From Cocos nucifera (lineage: Eukaryota; Streptophyta; Magnoliopsida; Arecales; Arecaceae), in assembly GCA_006176705.1 (NCBI GenBank), contig QRFJ01005989.1:1-64000 (forward strand): a stretch of DNA of 64,000 nt, given 5' to 3'. The position numbers and the translations under genes are program-made. Positions 36,501-45,825 of the stretch are shown in pieces (position 1 is the first letter of the stretch; the number at the start of each line of letters is the position of its first letter). A model generated the notes under the pieces. The model worked only from the letters and a program-made list of their open reading frames with translations, did not search any database and was not told the DNA's origin.

Positions 36501-36660
36501 AGCGAGAGCTCGAGGGTAAGTTTCAGCTCGCCAACAGAATGTATGTAGATGGTCTCTTCCAGAAGAAGAAACTTGAGGAGGAGATCCTTAGGCTAAAGCA
36601 GGCCTTGGTGATGGTCGGAGTCAACAGCTTGAAGTTCAAAGAATCTAGTTCGCCTTAAAG
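33528..36660 (+). pseudogene. Antisense ORF of Tat-1: Transposase_28-like domain plus long coiled coils
   Basis: It runs opposite to gag-pol. The N-terminus at 33556-33813 reads FESAPLAGVEPRNMFRSSF then IQYGIPSKYDLKLPSFDDR, the signature of the so-called putative gypsy-type transposon domain (PF04195). Near 34010-34130 come a TKDW*YFFPP phrase and an LKEKVLFC phrase. A basic, Ser/Thr-rich linker follows (34358-34762, RKRKGKVQEDGSKRAKVGVF). A coiled coil occupies 35000-35600 (RRARRQEMEAQKAQEDLQAK, then EMRNRNIEFGQEVFIKGFEL). After an intron-like gap (35605-35697, ending GCAG), a second coiled coil runs to ALVMVGVNSLKFKESSSP. Stops and a 73 bp tandem duplication (35927-36072) break it. Function is unknown. 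Related remnants lie at 40-953 and 47516-48250. Confidence 0.8.
35927..36072 (+). repeat. 73 bp tandem duplication in the antisense ORF
   Basis: AGATCGCTGAACTCAAAA starts at 35927 and again at 36000; both copies continue through GTCCTGGGCACTGACAGTGA. The 73-base step is not a multiple of three and shifts the frame. Confidence 0.88.
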
Positions 36661-37039
36661 CTTTGACCTCTTCTCCCTCTTTTTTCTTTCTTTCAGTGTA
36701 ATAAGCCATATCGGCCTATGCTTTGCTTGTAATGAACTCATTTTTGTAATAGAATAATACATTTTTCACTATTTTCATTTCACATGAACCTGAGGCCTAT
36801 TTCAGTGTAATCAGCCTTACGTTCTTTACCTCATTTTTTTTTCTATCATTTTCTTTTGAAATCTTATTGCGGACGTCAAGCTCATTGTGGATGCCAGGCT
36901 TATTATGGATGTTGAACTAGGACCTCTCTTGTAAATCAGGATAAGATTCTGACTTTCGCATTTGATGTAGTCAGGTCGTCGTGAAAAAATATGTGTAAGG
37001 ATTCTCTACCAAGCTTCTTTCTTCTCCACATCTTCGATC

Positions 37040-37915
37040 TACAAGGTTTTGATTTTCGCTCATATTAGGATGAGGCTTTCCTTCTGTTCTTAACATGTCT
37101 TATGGAGGTGCATTAGGATCTTTGGTAGGGTCACTCCCTCCATCCTATTTTATATCGATGAGGTCATCGATTTTACTCACGTTAGGATGAGGTTCTCCTC
37201 CTGTTCCTAACGTGGCTCATGGGGGTGCATTTTGGGCTGTTAACAGGACCTCTCCTTCCATCCCATCTTAAGTGGATGAGGTCTTCAACTTTGCTCACGT
37301 TAGAATGAGGTTCTCCTCGTATTTCTAACGGACTGTAGGAACACATTAGGACCATTGTCAGGGCCTCTTCCCTCATCTCATCTAAAATGAATGAGACCTT
37401 CGACTTTGCTCACATTAGGATGAGGTTTTTCTCCTATTCCTAATGGACTGTAGGGGCACATTAGGACCGTTGTCAGAGCTCTCCCTCATCTTGTCTAAAA
37501 TGAATGAGGCCTTCGACTTTGCTCACGTTAGGATAAGGTTCTGCTCCTATTCCTAACGGACTGTAGGGGTACATTAGGGCCATTGTCAGGGCCTCTCCCC
37601 GCATCTCGTCTAAAATGAATGAGGTCTTCAACTTTTTCTTGTTAGGATGAGGTTCTCCTCCTGTTCTAATGAGCTGTAAGGGTACATTAGGGCCGTTGTC
37701 AGGGCCTCTTCCCTCATCTTATCTAAAATGAATGAGGCCTTCGACTTTGCTCACGTTAGGATGAAGTTCTCCTCCTGTTCCTAACGAGCTATAGGGGCAC
37801 ATTAGGGCTGTTGTCAGGGCCTCTCCCCTCATCTCGTCTAAAATGAATGAGGCCATCGACTTTGCTCACGTTAGGATGAGGTTCTCCTTCTATTCCTAAT
37901 GGGCTGTATTTATCG
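37040..37915 (+). repeat. Tandem array of about eight 110-120 bp units in the Tat-1 3' region
   Basis: Each unit contains GCTCACGTTAGGATGAGGTT, CCTAACG(G/A), CTGTAGGGGCACATTAGG, GTCAGGGCCTC and CTAAAATGAATGAGG. Starts of the GTTAGGATGAGG phrase lie near 37060, 37178, 37300, 37414, 37526, 37640, 37756 and 37868. The array lies between the integrase end and the antisense ORF. Such arrays are known from Tat-lineage 3' regions and can seed satellites. 36661-37039 before it is non-coding. Confidence 0.9.
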
Positions 37916-37959
37916 TGAGATCAAGTTCGGAGGGTAGTCCCCCTTTGTCACTCGTATAC

Positions 37960-39000
37960 AATAAAGATTAGGGTGTTGAAGTAGGAGGATTTCATTATAA
38001 TCAAATCATCGATAATACATTCACAGATTTTTTAAATTTCATGATCGAGGTAGGTCTCGCCCCCGAGTTTCTTCAAGTAGTACGTTCTAGATCGGACGAC
38101 CTCCGTGACCTCATAGGACACTTTTTAATTTGGGGCAAGCTTTTTCTGGCTCTAAGGCTGAGTGATGGTGGCTCGTCGAAGTACTAAGTCCCTCACTCTA
38201 AATATTTTATCTCTGACTCTAGAGTTATAGTATCGGGCCACCCTTCGCCTATAAGCTGCCATCCAAACTTGGGCTTCCTCTCTTTTTTCTTCTAGTAGGT
38301 CGAGGTTGGCTCTAAGATCCTGTGGGTCATGCTACTCGTTGAAGGCCACTACCTATGCCAATGAAAGTTTATGTTCGATCGAGATGACTACCTCTATTCC
38401 AAAAGCTAAAACAAACGATGTTTCTCCAGTCGGCAGCCTTTGGGTAGTGTAGTATATCCATAGAACATGATAGAGTTCGTCCGCCCATACCCCTCTTGCT
38501 CTTTTGAGTCTTGTCTTGATGCCTTGCAATAGGATCTGGTTGGTCACTTCAGCTTTCCCATTTTTCTATGGATGAGCTACCGACATGAAATGATGGAAGA
38601 TGTTTAGATCTTCATGAAACTTAGCAAACCTCATCCCAGTGAACTATCGTCCGTTATCTATTATGAGAGTTCGAGGCAGACTAGATCGGCAGATGATTGA
38701 TTTTCAAATGAAGTCTCGTACCTTGGCCTCGGTAATTTTTGCTAGTGGTTCAGCTTTAATCCATCTGATGAAATAGTCGATCACAATCAGAAAAAACTTC
38801 CGTTGTCCGAACGCCATTGAAAAAGGACCAAGTATATCCATTCCCCACTACGCAAATAGCCAAGGTGTACTCAGTGGAGTAAGCTCGGAGGTCGATTGTC
38901 TTTATATATTTGCACTTCTCTGATAGTGGTCACATTTCTTGACATACTCTACAGAATCATGGTATAAGGTCGGCCAATAGTATCCTTATCAAAGTAATCT
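37960..39000 (-). pseudogene. Tat-1 integrase
   Basis: Minus strand: STPWLFA then WGMDILGPFSMAFGQRKFFL; IVIDYFIRWIKAEPLAKITE with the first catalytic Asp near 38777; PRTLIIDNGR with the second near 38657; GKAEVTNQILLQGIKTRL with the Glu near 38550. These are the D, D and E of a retroviral-type integrase. The region continues through WADELYHVLWIYYTTQRLPT and AYRRRVARYYNSRVRDK to a C-terminal region (LAPN, VSYEVTEVV). The upstream zinc-binding region near 38930 is damaged: where the family has CDRC, this copy appears to have CDHY. Stops interrupt the core. The enzyme would insert the DNA copy into the genome. Confidence 0.85.
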
Positions 39001-39504
39001 TTGTGATAGGGATCTAGCTCCTACATGACTCTCATAAATTTTCTCATGCACTTTTCATAATACGAAGTCGATCTCTGAAGGTTGGAGACATCTCAATAGT
39101 GGTAGTGAATACGATTTTTTATACAACTTGCCCTCATACAAAACATACTGGAAGGCTTGATTCCTAAGTTTTTGAGCTTCTTTCAGATCATGAGGAAGAA
39201 CTTCCTCCTTGAGATAGGCAACTAACGGGTCAATCTAGCTTGGCTCGAGCTTCGTCTGTATAACAAGCTGTGATTCCTCTAAGCTTGGACATTTTAGAGT
39301 TTCAAAAAATACTTCTTTAGATAGTTTGGCTGGGGCTAAAGTAGTCAATTTAGAGAGAAGATTAGCTCTTGTATTTTCTACCCTCAAAATCTATTGAATG
39401 CCAAAACTACCGAAGGTCGAAGTTAAATTCTTTACCTTCTCAAGGTATTTCATCATACTTTCCTTTCGTACTTCATAGTTGCCACTGACTTGACTGACCA
39501 CTAA

Positions 39505-39705
39505 TTAAAAATCATTATAGATTTGAAGTCGATCTACTTTTAACTCTCTTGCAATTTTTAATCTGATGATCAATTCTTCATATTCGGTCCCATTATTAGT
39601 TGTAGAAAATTCGAAGCATAGCACATATTCGGCGATGACTCCCTCAGGATTGACTAAGACCAATTCCACACCTGCTCTAGCAGAGTTGGACGAACCATCC
39701 ACCTA
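39505..39705 (-). pseudogene. Tat-1 second (archaeal-type) RNase H
   Basis: Reads MDGSSNSARAGVELVLVNPE, then EYEELIIRLKIARELKVDRL and QIYNDF. The DGSS aspartate, the NGTEYEE glutamate and the YNDF aspartate match the catalytic acids of this domain. A second RNase H between the RT-linked one and integrase is diagnostic for the Tat lineage. It lies directly 3' of the first RNase H. 39001-39504 is spacer with decayed coding. Confidence 0.82.
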
Positions 39706-40680
39706 TAGGGCCCAAAAATCTTCAAAAAGGTTGGCACTCTCTTCGAGGAGGTTCGGTTGCAACCACGGGATGCCGATCTCATCCTGTTCAAGCTTGGCTT
39801 CATTTGGAATGATACATTCTACTATAAAATCTATCAATATCTGAGCTTTGATCAATGGCCGAGGTCGATAATTAATGTCAAACTCTATGAGTTCGATTGT
39901 CCATTTCGTGATTCTTCTGAAAGCATCCATTCGATGAAGGACTACTTTTATTGGTTGATCCATGAGGACCATTATGGTGTATCCCTAAAAATAAAGTCGG
40001 AGTCTACTAGCAGTGATTAGAAGAGAGTATGTCAATTTTTCTAACTTAGAGTACCTGATCTCTGCATCCCTCAGGACCTGGCTTACATAGCAGATTGGTC
40101 GCTGCATCTTCACTTCCTCCTTGACCAGGACTGCTGCCAAGACCACTAGGGAGGTTGCTAGGTACAAGAATAATTCTTCTCCAGATTTAGGCTTAGCTAG
40201 CAGTGGGAGTGAGCCAAGGTAATTTTTGACTTCTTCTGCTATTGCCTTCTGACTTTCTGGTGTGTGGCCCCGAACTCTTTCTTTCACTGATCGATGCTTG
40301 GGATCAATAGCCAACCAATGTTCTATAACCTAGAAGTCAATCTCAGGCATATCCATTGGAACCCAAGCAAAGACATTGGCATTCCTCCATAAAAAGGTGA
40401 TGAGCTGCTCCCAAACTTCATCCTCCAGATTGGAGCCAATCTACACTGTATGCTCCATGTTTTCATCATTCAGGGGGATGGTCATAAGATCTTCTATGTG
40501 CTCGCCCCATTCTTTGGCAAGGTCATCGCGGACATCAAGCTCGCCAATTGGGCAGGGGTCAAGTTGAGTGCCATATTGTATGGAAATGGAGTAGCAGTGC
40601 TGGACTAATGCTTGATCGCCTCTGATTTCACTTATTCCATTGCTTGTTGGAAATTTTATTTTCAGGTAATAGATCGACAC
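39703..40680 (-). pseudogene. Tat-1 RT region with the RT core missing, plus RNase H
   Basis: 40680-40441 is the protease-RT linker (YYLKIKFPTSNGISEIRGDQ, CPIGELDVRDD). 40314-39985 begins DPKHRSVKERVRGHTPESQK and AIAEEV, which normally precede RT, and then goes straight to KNYLGSLPLLAKPKSGEELF, which normally follows RT. The frame is open across the join. About 200 residues, including the catalytic YxDD, are absent. RNase H follows (SQVLRDAEIRYSKLEKLTYS, 39972-39703 DQPIKVVLHRMDAFRRITKW). The expected order comes from memory of Tat polyproteins, so the deletion size is an estimate. Confidence 0.8.
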
Positions 40681-40773
40681 TATAGCTCATAGTGTATTTA
40701 GATCAAGTCAGTTGAGGATTGCATTGTAAGCGAAGGAGGCTTTTAGCACCAAAAAGTTGACCCACACCTTGGC

Positions 40774-41088
40774 CTACTTTGGATACTGTCCTACAATCAT
40801 GGATAGAGTTATCATTCCCTCCAACGGCACAGCATCGCCAGTGAAGCTGACCAACAGGGAGCTCATGGGACCTAGACGATTATCGGATATGGACATTTTA
40901 AATAAAGCATCATAGTATAGAACATCAACGAAACTTTCATTATCTATCAAAATACGGTGTACATCATAATCAGCAACATTCAAAGAGATTACAATCATAT
41001 CGTTGTATGGGAACCAAACTCTTTGAGCATCCTCATCGATGAAAGCGATGGGCTCTTCAGTTCTTTGCCTCTTCCCAGGCTCGGCCAA
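40774..41088 (-). pseudogene. Tat-1 aspartic protease
   Basis: Reads DEDAQRVWFPYNDMIVISLN, then VHRILIDNESFVDVLYYDAL. The family motif is ILVDNGSSADILFYD; here the D is kept but the glycine is Glu and one serine Phe, which should abolish activity. It continues LGPMSSLLVSFTGDAVPLEG. It lies between gag and the RT linker. Confidence 0.83.
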
Positions 41089-41129
41089 CCTGTTAGCCTC
41101 CCCTCATCGAAGTCCCCCAGAGATGGTGT

Positions 41130-41985
41130 TATTGAGGTCGATCGAGGGTCGATCTTCTCACTGCTCTCCGCCCCTTGAAGGTTCTACCAGCAGGGGTGCT
41201 CTCGACCGATCCTCTCATCCTTCCAATCGACATCGTAGGAATTGGCCCAGCCTACCATGCCTGATGAGCTCCTCAATCTCATCCTGGAGCTGGATGCACT
41301 CTTCTATATCACGACCATGATCACGATGGTAGAGGCAGAACTTGCTGGGATTGTGTTTGTCGAGATGAGTGCGCATCCTTTTCGGTCACGATAGTTGATC
41401 CCTAATCTCCATCAGTACTTGGCTTTTTGGAGCATTGAGAGGGGCATAGTTATGAAATTTTTTGAAGGAAGAGCTCCATCGCGCCCTTCTATCCGAGCTT
41501 CTTTGCCTCTGGGCCTGGGTAGGGGTCCGAGCCCGCTTACACTCCGAAGGAGTCTGGGGGTGTGGCCGAGCTCCACTCGATTTCTCTCTAGTCGTGGACA
41601 CATTTGGTTCACCTGCCTGTCGCTGGGCAGCTTCATTATCCCTGACCTTAAAGATCTCTTCAGCTTGGGCATAATCTTCAGCCCAGGCCAGCATAATCTT
41701 CAGCTCTGGAGAAGCCTGCTACAATCGAATTGGCACCAGAGCCTATCGATGCATGGCCTGCACTACCTTCATGAGCCCACGAATCTATTGGACCAGTAAG
41801 TTGAACTGCTCTGCATCCACCATAACTGTAGGTGGAGCTTGAGTTGTCGGAGCTGAAGCGGGAGTGGATAGATCTGGATGGGATCTGACTGTAGAGGTCG
41901 TTGACCATCGAATCGAAGCTTTTTTGGAAGGCATTTTTTTTAGAAAGAACTCTAGAGAGGAAGAAGAGAGATTATTGCTGAGCAC
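41130..41985 (-). pseudogene. Tat-1 gag, shortened
   Basis: Starts near 41937 (MPSKKASIRWSTTSTVRSH), with a Pro/Thr-rich stretch and DAEQFNLLVQ. It then passes directly to AWAEDYAQAEEIFKVRDNEA, which in Tat gag proteins follows the structural Retrotrans_gag domain, so that domain appears deleted around 41690. A basic Ser/Arg-rich part follows, then a zinc motif KFCLYHRDHGRDIEECIQLQ near 41330-41280. Compare the intact domain in the separate gag fragment at 44380-44680. Confidence 0.75.
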
Positions 41986-42019
41986 TCCTTTAAGAATAAG
42001 GGATCCTCAAGAATAAAGT

Positions 42020-42041
42020 GCCCTTCCTCTAGCGCCAATCC
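42020..42041 (-). other. Primer-binding site candidate of Tat-1
   Basis: The minus strand after the 5' LTR reads TTGGCGCTAGAGGAAGG. TGGCGC-type starts are usual for Tat/Athila elements. I cannot assign the tRNA. Confidence 0.6.
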
Positions 42042-42882
42042 TGTTAGTATGAAATTTGATTGCCATCAGAGAAGTATTGGAGTCAGAGAAGATGATGTCG
42101 TCGTTGATGAGCTGCAAAATAAGTCTCATCTAGAGCCTGAGATGGTGGCTCTGACAAAACTCTCCGACGGTCAAGTTAGATTTTTCAGCCAATAGAAATG
42201 GATTGCTCAGTCAAGAAAGTTATAGAATTTTCGAAAGAAAGAAGAGAGCCTAGAGAAAACATATCTGAAAGATCTCTTTTATAGACGGAGTCTGTAACAA
42301 ATTGATAGTGACAGCCATAACTGTCGGATAGTAGACCACTCGGGGCCACGTAAAGTTTGTTATAGAAGATAGTATTTGTTGTCATGAGATGCCACTTCAT
42401 TTGAGATTTGATAGTCAAAGTTTCGAGGGATGGGCATCAGTTGGTGATGACCTTTGAGTTGTATCAATTCTAGAGGAGTTTGGACTCTTCTAAGGTAGTT
42501 TGGGTTTGGATCAGTTCATACCATATACGAGATCGAACTCGTGCAGAGATCTTTCTAGATGACTATGAGGAATTCGACCGCTGGAGGAGTCCGAAAGGAG
42601 TTCGGCCACTAGAAGAGTATGGAAGGAGTTCGGCCACTGAAGGAGTTCGAAAGAAGTTCGACTGCTGGAAGAGTCCGATCGCTAGAGGAGTTCGACCACT
42701 AGAGGAGTCCAAGAGGAGTTCGACCGCTGGAGGAGTCTAGGAGGAGTTCGACCGTTGGAGGAGTCCGAAAGAAGTTCAACTGCTGGAGGAAGAATTTTCG
42801 ATCGAAGCTCTTCCGTAATTAATAATTACATTAGGCTAAGCATCAGACTGAACTTCGGTGGGAGCGGGATTTATCCCCAACA
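42042..42882 (-). repeat. 5' LTR of Tat-1
   Basis: In plus text it starts TGTTAGTATGAAATTTG and ends ATCCCCAACA. It pairs with 32147-32967. The minisatellite is at about 42572-42788; the open frame 42480-42740 is only its translation. Confidence 0.9.
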
Positions 42883-43289
42883 ACTAGAAAATAAATTAGG
42901 AACTAAAATTTCACCATGTTAGCGTAGGGGAGAGAGAGCAAGTAACAGAGAATGGGCATATCTATACAAAAAGACTTTTGATATCAGAGTTGGGGTTGAG
43001 TTCTAACCTTTAATATAGTATGACGACCCTCTTCAAATCCAATCCAATGTGCCCCAGAATATTTTCTTCAATGGAGTTATCAATTGGTAGGGTGCTGGTT
43101 GTGAGTTCTCTCACTTCACTGGGTTTCTAGGTATGAGTATTTGTGAAGAAGTGGTAAACATGAAGGAGATGAAATGTTTCTATTTTTTTTTTTGAGGGGG
43201 CAAGGAAATGGCTTCCAATCAGGGGTTTGGCACACCCATTACAAAAAACAAAGGTTCTACTCACATATGATTTTTTTAATATTTTCTTG
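42883..43289 (-). other. CACTA-1 leader at its 5' side
   Basis: Non-coding between Tat-1 and the 5' subterminal array; it includes a poly-T/poly-G stretch at 43181-43200. The phrase CATTACAAAAAACAAAGG at 43237 resembles a CACTA tip (CACTACAAAAAA), which may mean a second, shorter CACTA derivative starts here. Confidence 0.45.
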
Positions 43290-43662
43290 TTTCAATGACA
43301 AGTAAATATTGTCATTGAATTTTTTCTGTGATAAAAAAATATTTCCTGTGATAAGTAATTATTGTCATCGATGCCTTTCAATGATAGAATTTCAATTCTT
43401 GTCATGAATGATATTTTGTTTTCCTAACCAATATTTTAGATTTTTGCACTTTTATTTAGTGACAGGTTCTAGTGACAAGGAAAAAATTTTTGACATCAAT
43501 AATTAATAATCTATGACAAAAATATTTGTTTGTCACTAAAATAAATCAATTGATGCTAATTAGTGACGAGCATCATTTCTTATCATAGAATATTTATTTT
43601 TAGTGACAAGAATTTTCTTTGCCACAAAGCACTTGCCACTATAGATAAGATTTCTTATAGTC
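43290..43662. repeat. CACTA-1 5' subterminal repeats and terminus
   Basis: Copies of TGACAAG, TTGTCA and AGTGACAAG occur in both orientations, ending TTTCTTATAGTC. The motif family is the same as at 5129-5730. Confidence 0.75.
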
Positions 43663-44696
43663 TTCCACTATTCTCACTCTCTGATTGTCATTAACTTAAG
43701 CATTGCAAGGTCCCCCGCTGGAGAACCCACCGCATTCTTTTCCAGCATCATGAACTTTCTTTGTAGGTATTCAAGAGTCCCTGTTCATCAACCTACTCTA
43801 GCTCACCAAGGAGTCCTAGCCATCATCCTAGTCGAAGAGGCACAGCAATGGATTGGCACTAGAGGAAGGGCAGTTAATCCTATTTTCAGAGAAAGATCGT
43901 GAGAATGAGATTTCAAAATTGCTTCTCCATGTAATGCTGATAATTCTCTCTACACAGCATGCCTAATGCATAGACTGCTGGGGAACAGCATCTCTAGCAG
44001 CAATATACTACCACAAACTAGAGTGCAATCAGGATCCAAGCTCCTCTGGTGGTCGTGTCTTAATATAGCCGCTAGACCCATGTGGAGGGCTCAGAGTGGG
44101 GATGCCAGCATTCCAACCTGATTCCAACCCCATGCCGATGATCATGGTCGATAGATCCGATCCCATGCTACTCATCTCCACATCTTCAAAGTCCATGAAG
44201 GGATGATTGAAGGCATAGATCATCAAAGCCCTCCAAGGAGGACTCCACTTCAAGCTTCTCCCCATGCTGGCACCAATCATGGCATGAGGAGGATCTCAAG
44301 AGAAAGGTCTGAGAGGTAGAGCATCATATTGGCAAATTCTAGATAAGAAGTCATCAACAGAATGATGGACTCATCTTCAACACCCAGCCACCTTTCTTCC
44401 AAGAGATTCTAAGCGAACCAATTCCATATTGATTCAGGATGCTGCAGGTCAAGTCCTATGATGGCTCAATCGATCCATTTGACCATCAAGAGGAATACAA
44501 AGTCCTCATGATGCTACAAGGGGCATATGATGCCCTTCTCTACAATACCTTCCTGGCCACACTCAAGAAGTCTGTAAGAATGTAGTTCTCCAATTTTTCA
44601 AGAAGATTAATTCACTCCTTCGAGCAATTGAAAATGCAATTCATCATGCACTTTGGCAGCTAGAGGCCACAACTGAAGAATAGTGATAGCATCTTC
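43663..44696 (+). pseudogene. Old gypsy element: LTR end and gag fragment
   Basis: 43663-43770 looks like an LTR U5 end (CTCACTCTCTGATTGTCATT, GGTCCCCCGCTGGAGAACCC). The plus strand then encodes gag remnants: GVLAIILVEEAQQWIGTRGR near 43830, and at 44430-44680 KSYDGSIDPFDHQEEYKVLM, MLQGAYDALLYNTFLATLKK and HSFEQLKMQFIMHFGS, the core of a Retrotrans_gag domain. A stop replaces the residue after VRM, where the family has W. The gag ends at 44696 where copia C1 enters. This element is the substrate of both CACTA-1 and C1, so it is the oldest layer here. Confidence 0.75.
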
Positions 44697-45234
44697 TGTT
44701 GAAGGAACTAATCTTCTAGCCAAATCAGATCGGATTAGATGCAATGGAATTTAAAACTTTTAGATCCAATCCAGCCTAGGGCTCATAGGTCTAATTACAA
44801 AATCAGCAACTAAAGTATGCAAAAATTGATTCGTGATCACATCATCTTACGTGGGTAGATGACCTCTATGATCTAATGATCTAGTCTTGATCAAGGTTCA
44901 CTTTCAAGCCGTGCATGCGCTCGACCTCTATCGGTATCCACTCATGCTCAGATCTAGATGTCTTCTTTAGCTTGATTTGGCTTCAGCAAGTCAGATTTAG
45001 ATCTCCTAGATCTACCTTCGATCTGATCATCGGTAGTACTTCGATCACAACATGATTAGATCTCCTTCTCTTGCGTAGGCAGCACCCGACCATCGAACAC
45101 TTGGATCATCCCAACTCCTTGGATGTGGGAGAAAGAGAGAGAGAAGAATAGAGAGGGAGAGGGAGGAGGCATGGGAGAAGTTTGGCGGGGCTTTGCAGTT
45201 TCTAAAACTATGATGCTAAACCCTTTAGCAGGTC

Positions 45235-45244
45235 CCTATTTATA
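45235..45244 (-). promoter_or_regulatory. TATA box of the C1 LTR
   Basis: The minus strand reads TATAAATAGG followed by GACCTGC and a CT-rich leader, a classic LTR promoter layout. Confidence 0.65.
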
Positions 45245-45825
45245 GAAATAGAAAACCTAGAGTCCTAGGACTTTAAGTTTTTGACTAGATCAAATACTTA
45301 AAACAAAAGAACTATTTTATGATATCTGGTGCCCCACCACATTTCTCCATTATTTTTTGTTGAACAAAAAACATTTTGGGCATGCACCACCTTATCAAGA
45401 TAAGGGTGGTTGGTGCCCAGATAACCTCCTCCTTAGTTTGAACTAAATCAATCTCATTGACCCATTCAAACACCTTTTAAACCATTACAAAATCCCTCTT
45501 ATCCATATCTCTAAGGGGTGCACGTGATGAAGAAAGGGGCATGTGCTCTCTCTTTATCTCAAATATCTGATGGTGCATGCCCATAGAGAAATTCTAGGGG
45601 GTGTGCGCCCCTCTTCCCTTATGCAAAAGACCAAGTCAAATAAGGGGACACCCTACACTTGGCAGCCCCTAATCCTAATCTAATAAGCAGATCAGGACAA
45701 GACTAATTCATCATGTCCAGACAAGAAAAATCCAATTTGACTTAGTCTAATCCAATAGAAAATTCAATGCAAGAGAAATTAGGTTCAATCATGTGCTAGA
45801 CGACTTTCTTGAACCTAATTGGATC

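Larger units (their letters stand above)
32147..42882 (-). mobile_element. Tat-1: full-length Ty3/gypsy Tat-lineage retrotransposon
   Basis: LTRs lie at 32147-32967 (821 bp) and 42042-42882 (841 bp), with perfect target duplications ACTAG at 32142-32146 and 42883-42887. On the minus strand the order is gag, protease, protease-RT linker, RNase H, second RNase H and integrase, then a tandem-repeat tract and an antisense ORF (plus strand) before the 3' LTR. The extra RNase H and antisense ORF mark the Tat lineage (Grande/RIRE2 group). The RT core and much of gag appear deleted, so it was moved by another copy or decayed after insertion. Confidence 0.92.
5129..43662 (-). mobile_element. CACTA-1: old En/Spm-type transposon carrying nested insertions
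   Basis: The 38.5 kb span shrinks to roughly 11.5 kb once the nested elements are removed, a normal size for an autonomous CACTA element. Evidence: both ends have arrays of short TGACAA/TTGTCA motifs; the right tip, read on the minus strand, is GACTATAAGAAATC, close to the family's CACTACAAGAAA; and the inside holds a TNP2-type transposase followed by a Transposase_24-type protein, the usual order. TTC flanks both ends (5126-5128 and 43663-43665), compatible with a 3 bp target duplication. The left tip is decayed, so that edge is uncertain by about 20 bases. The transposase is broken and the element is inactive. Confidence 0.72.

Noticed and set aside
37040..37915. Regular repeats considered as a CRISPR array
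   Set aside because: Units are contiguous 110-120 bp tandem repeats with no unique spacers, in a plant retrotransposon.
42480..42740. Open frames 42480-42740, 46555-46836, 48867-49049 and 49088-49273 with leucine/serine repeats
   Set aside because: They are translations of the Tat LTR minisatellite, on the strand opposite to the element's promoter; repeat units that are multiples of three keep the frame open.
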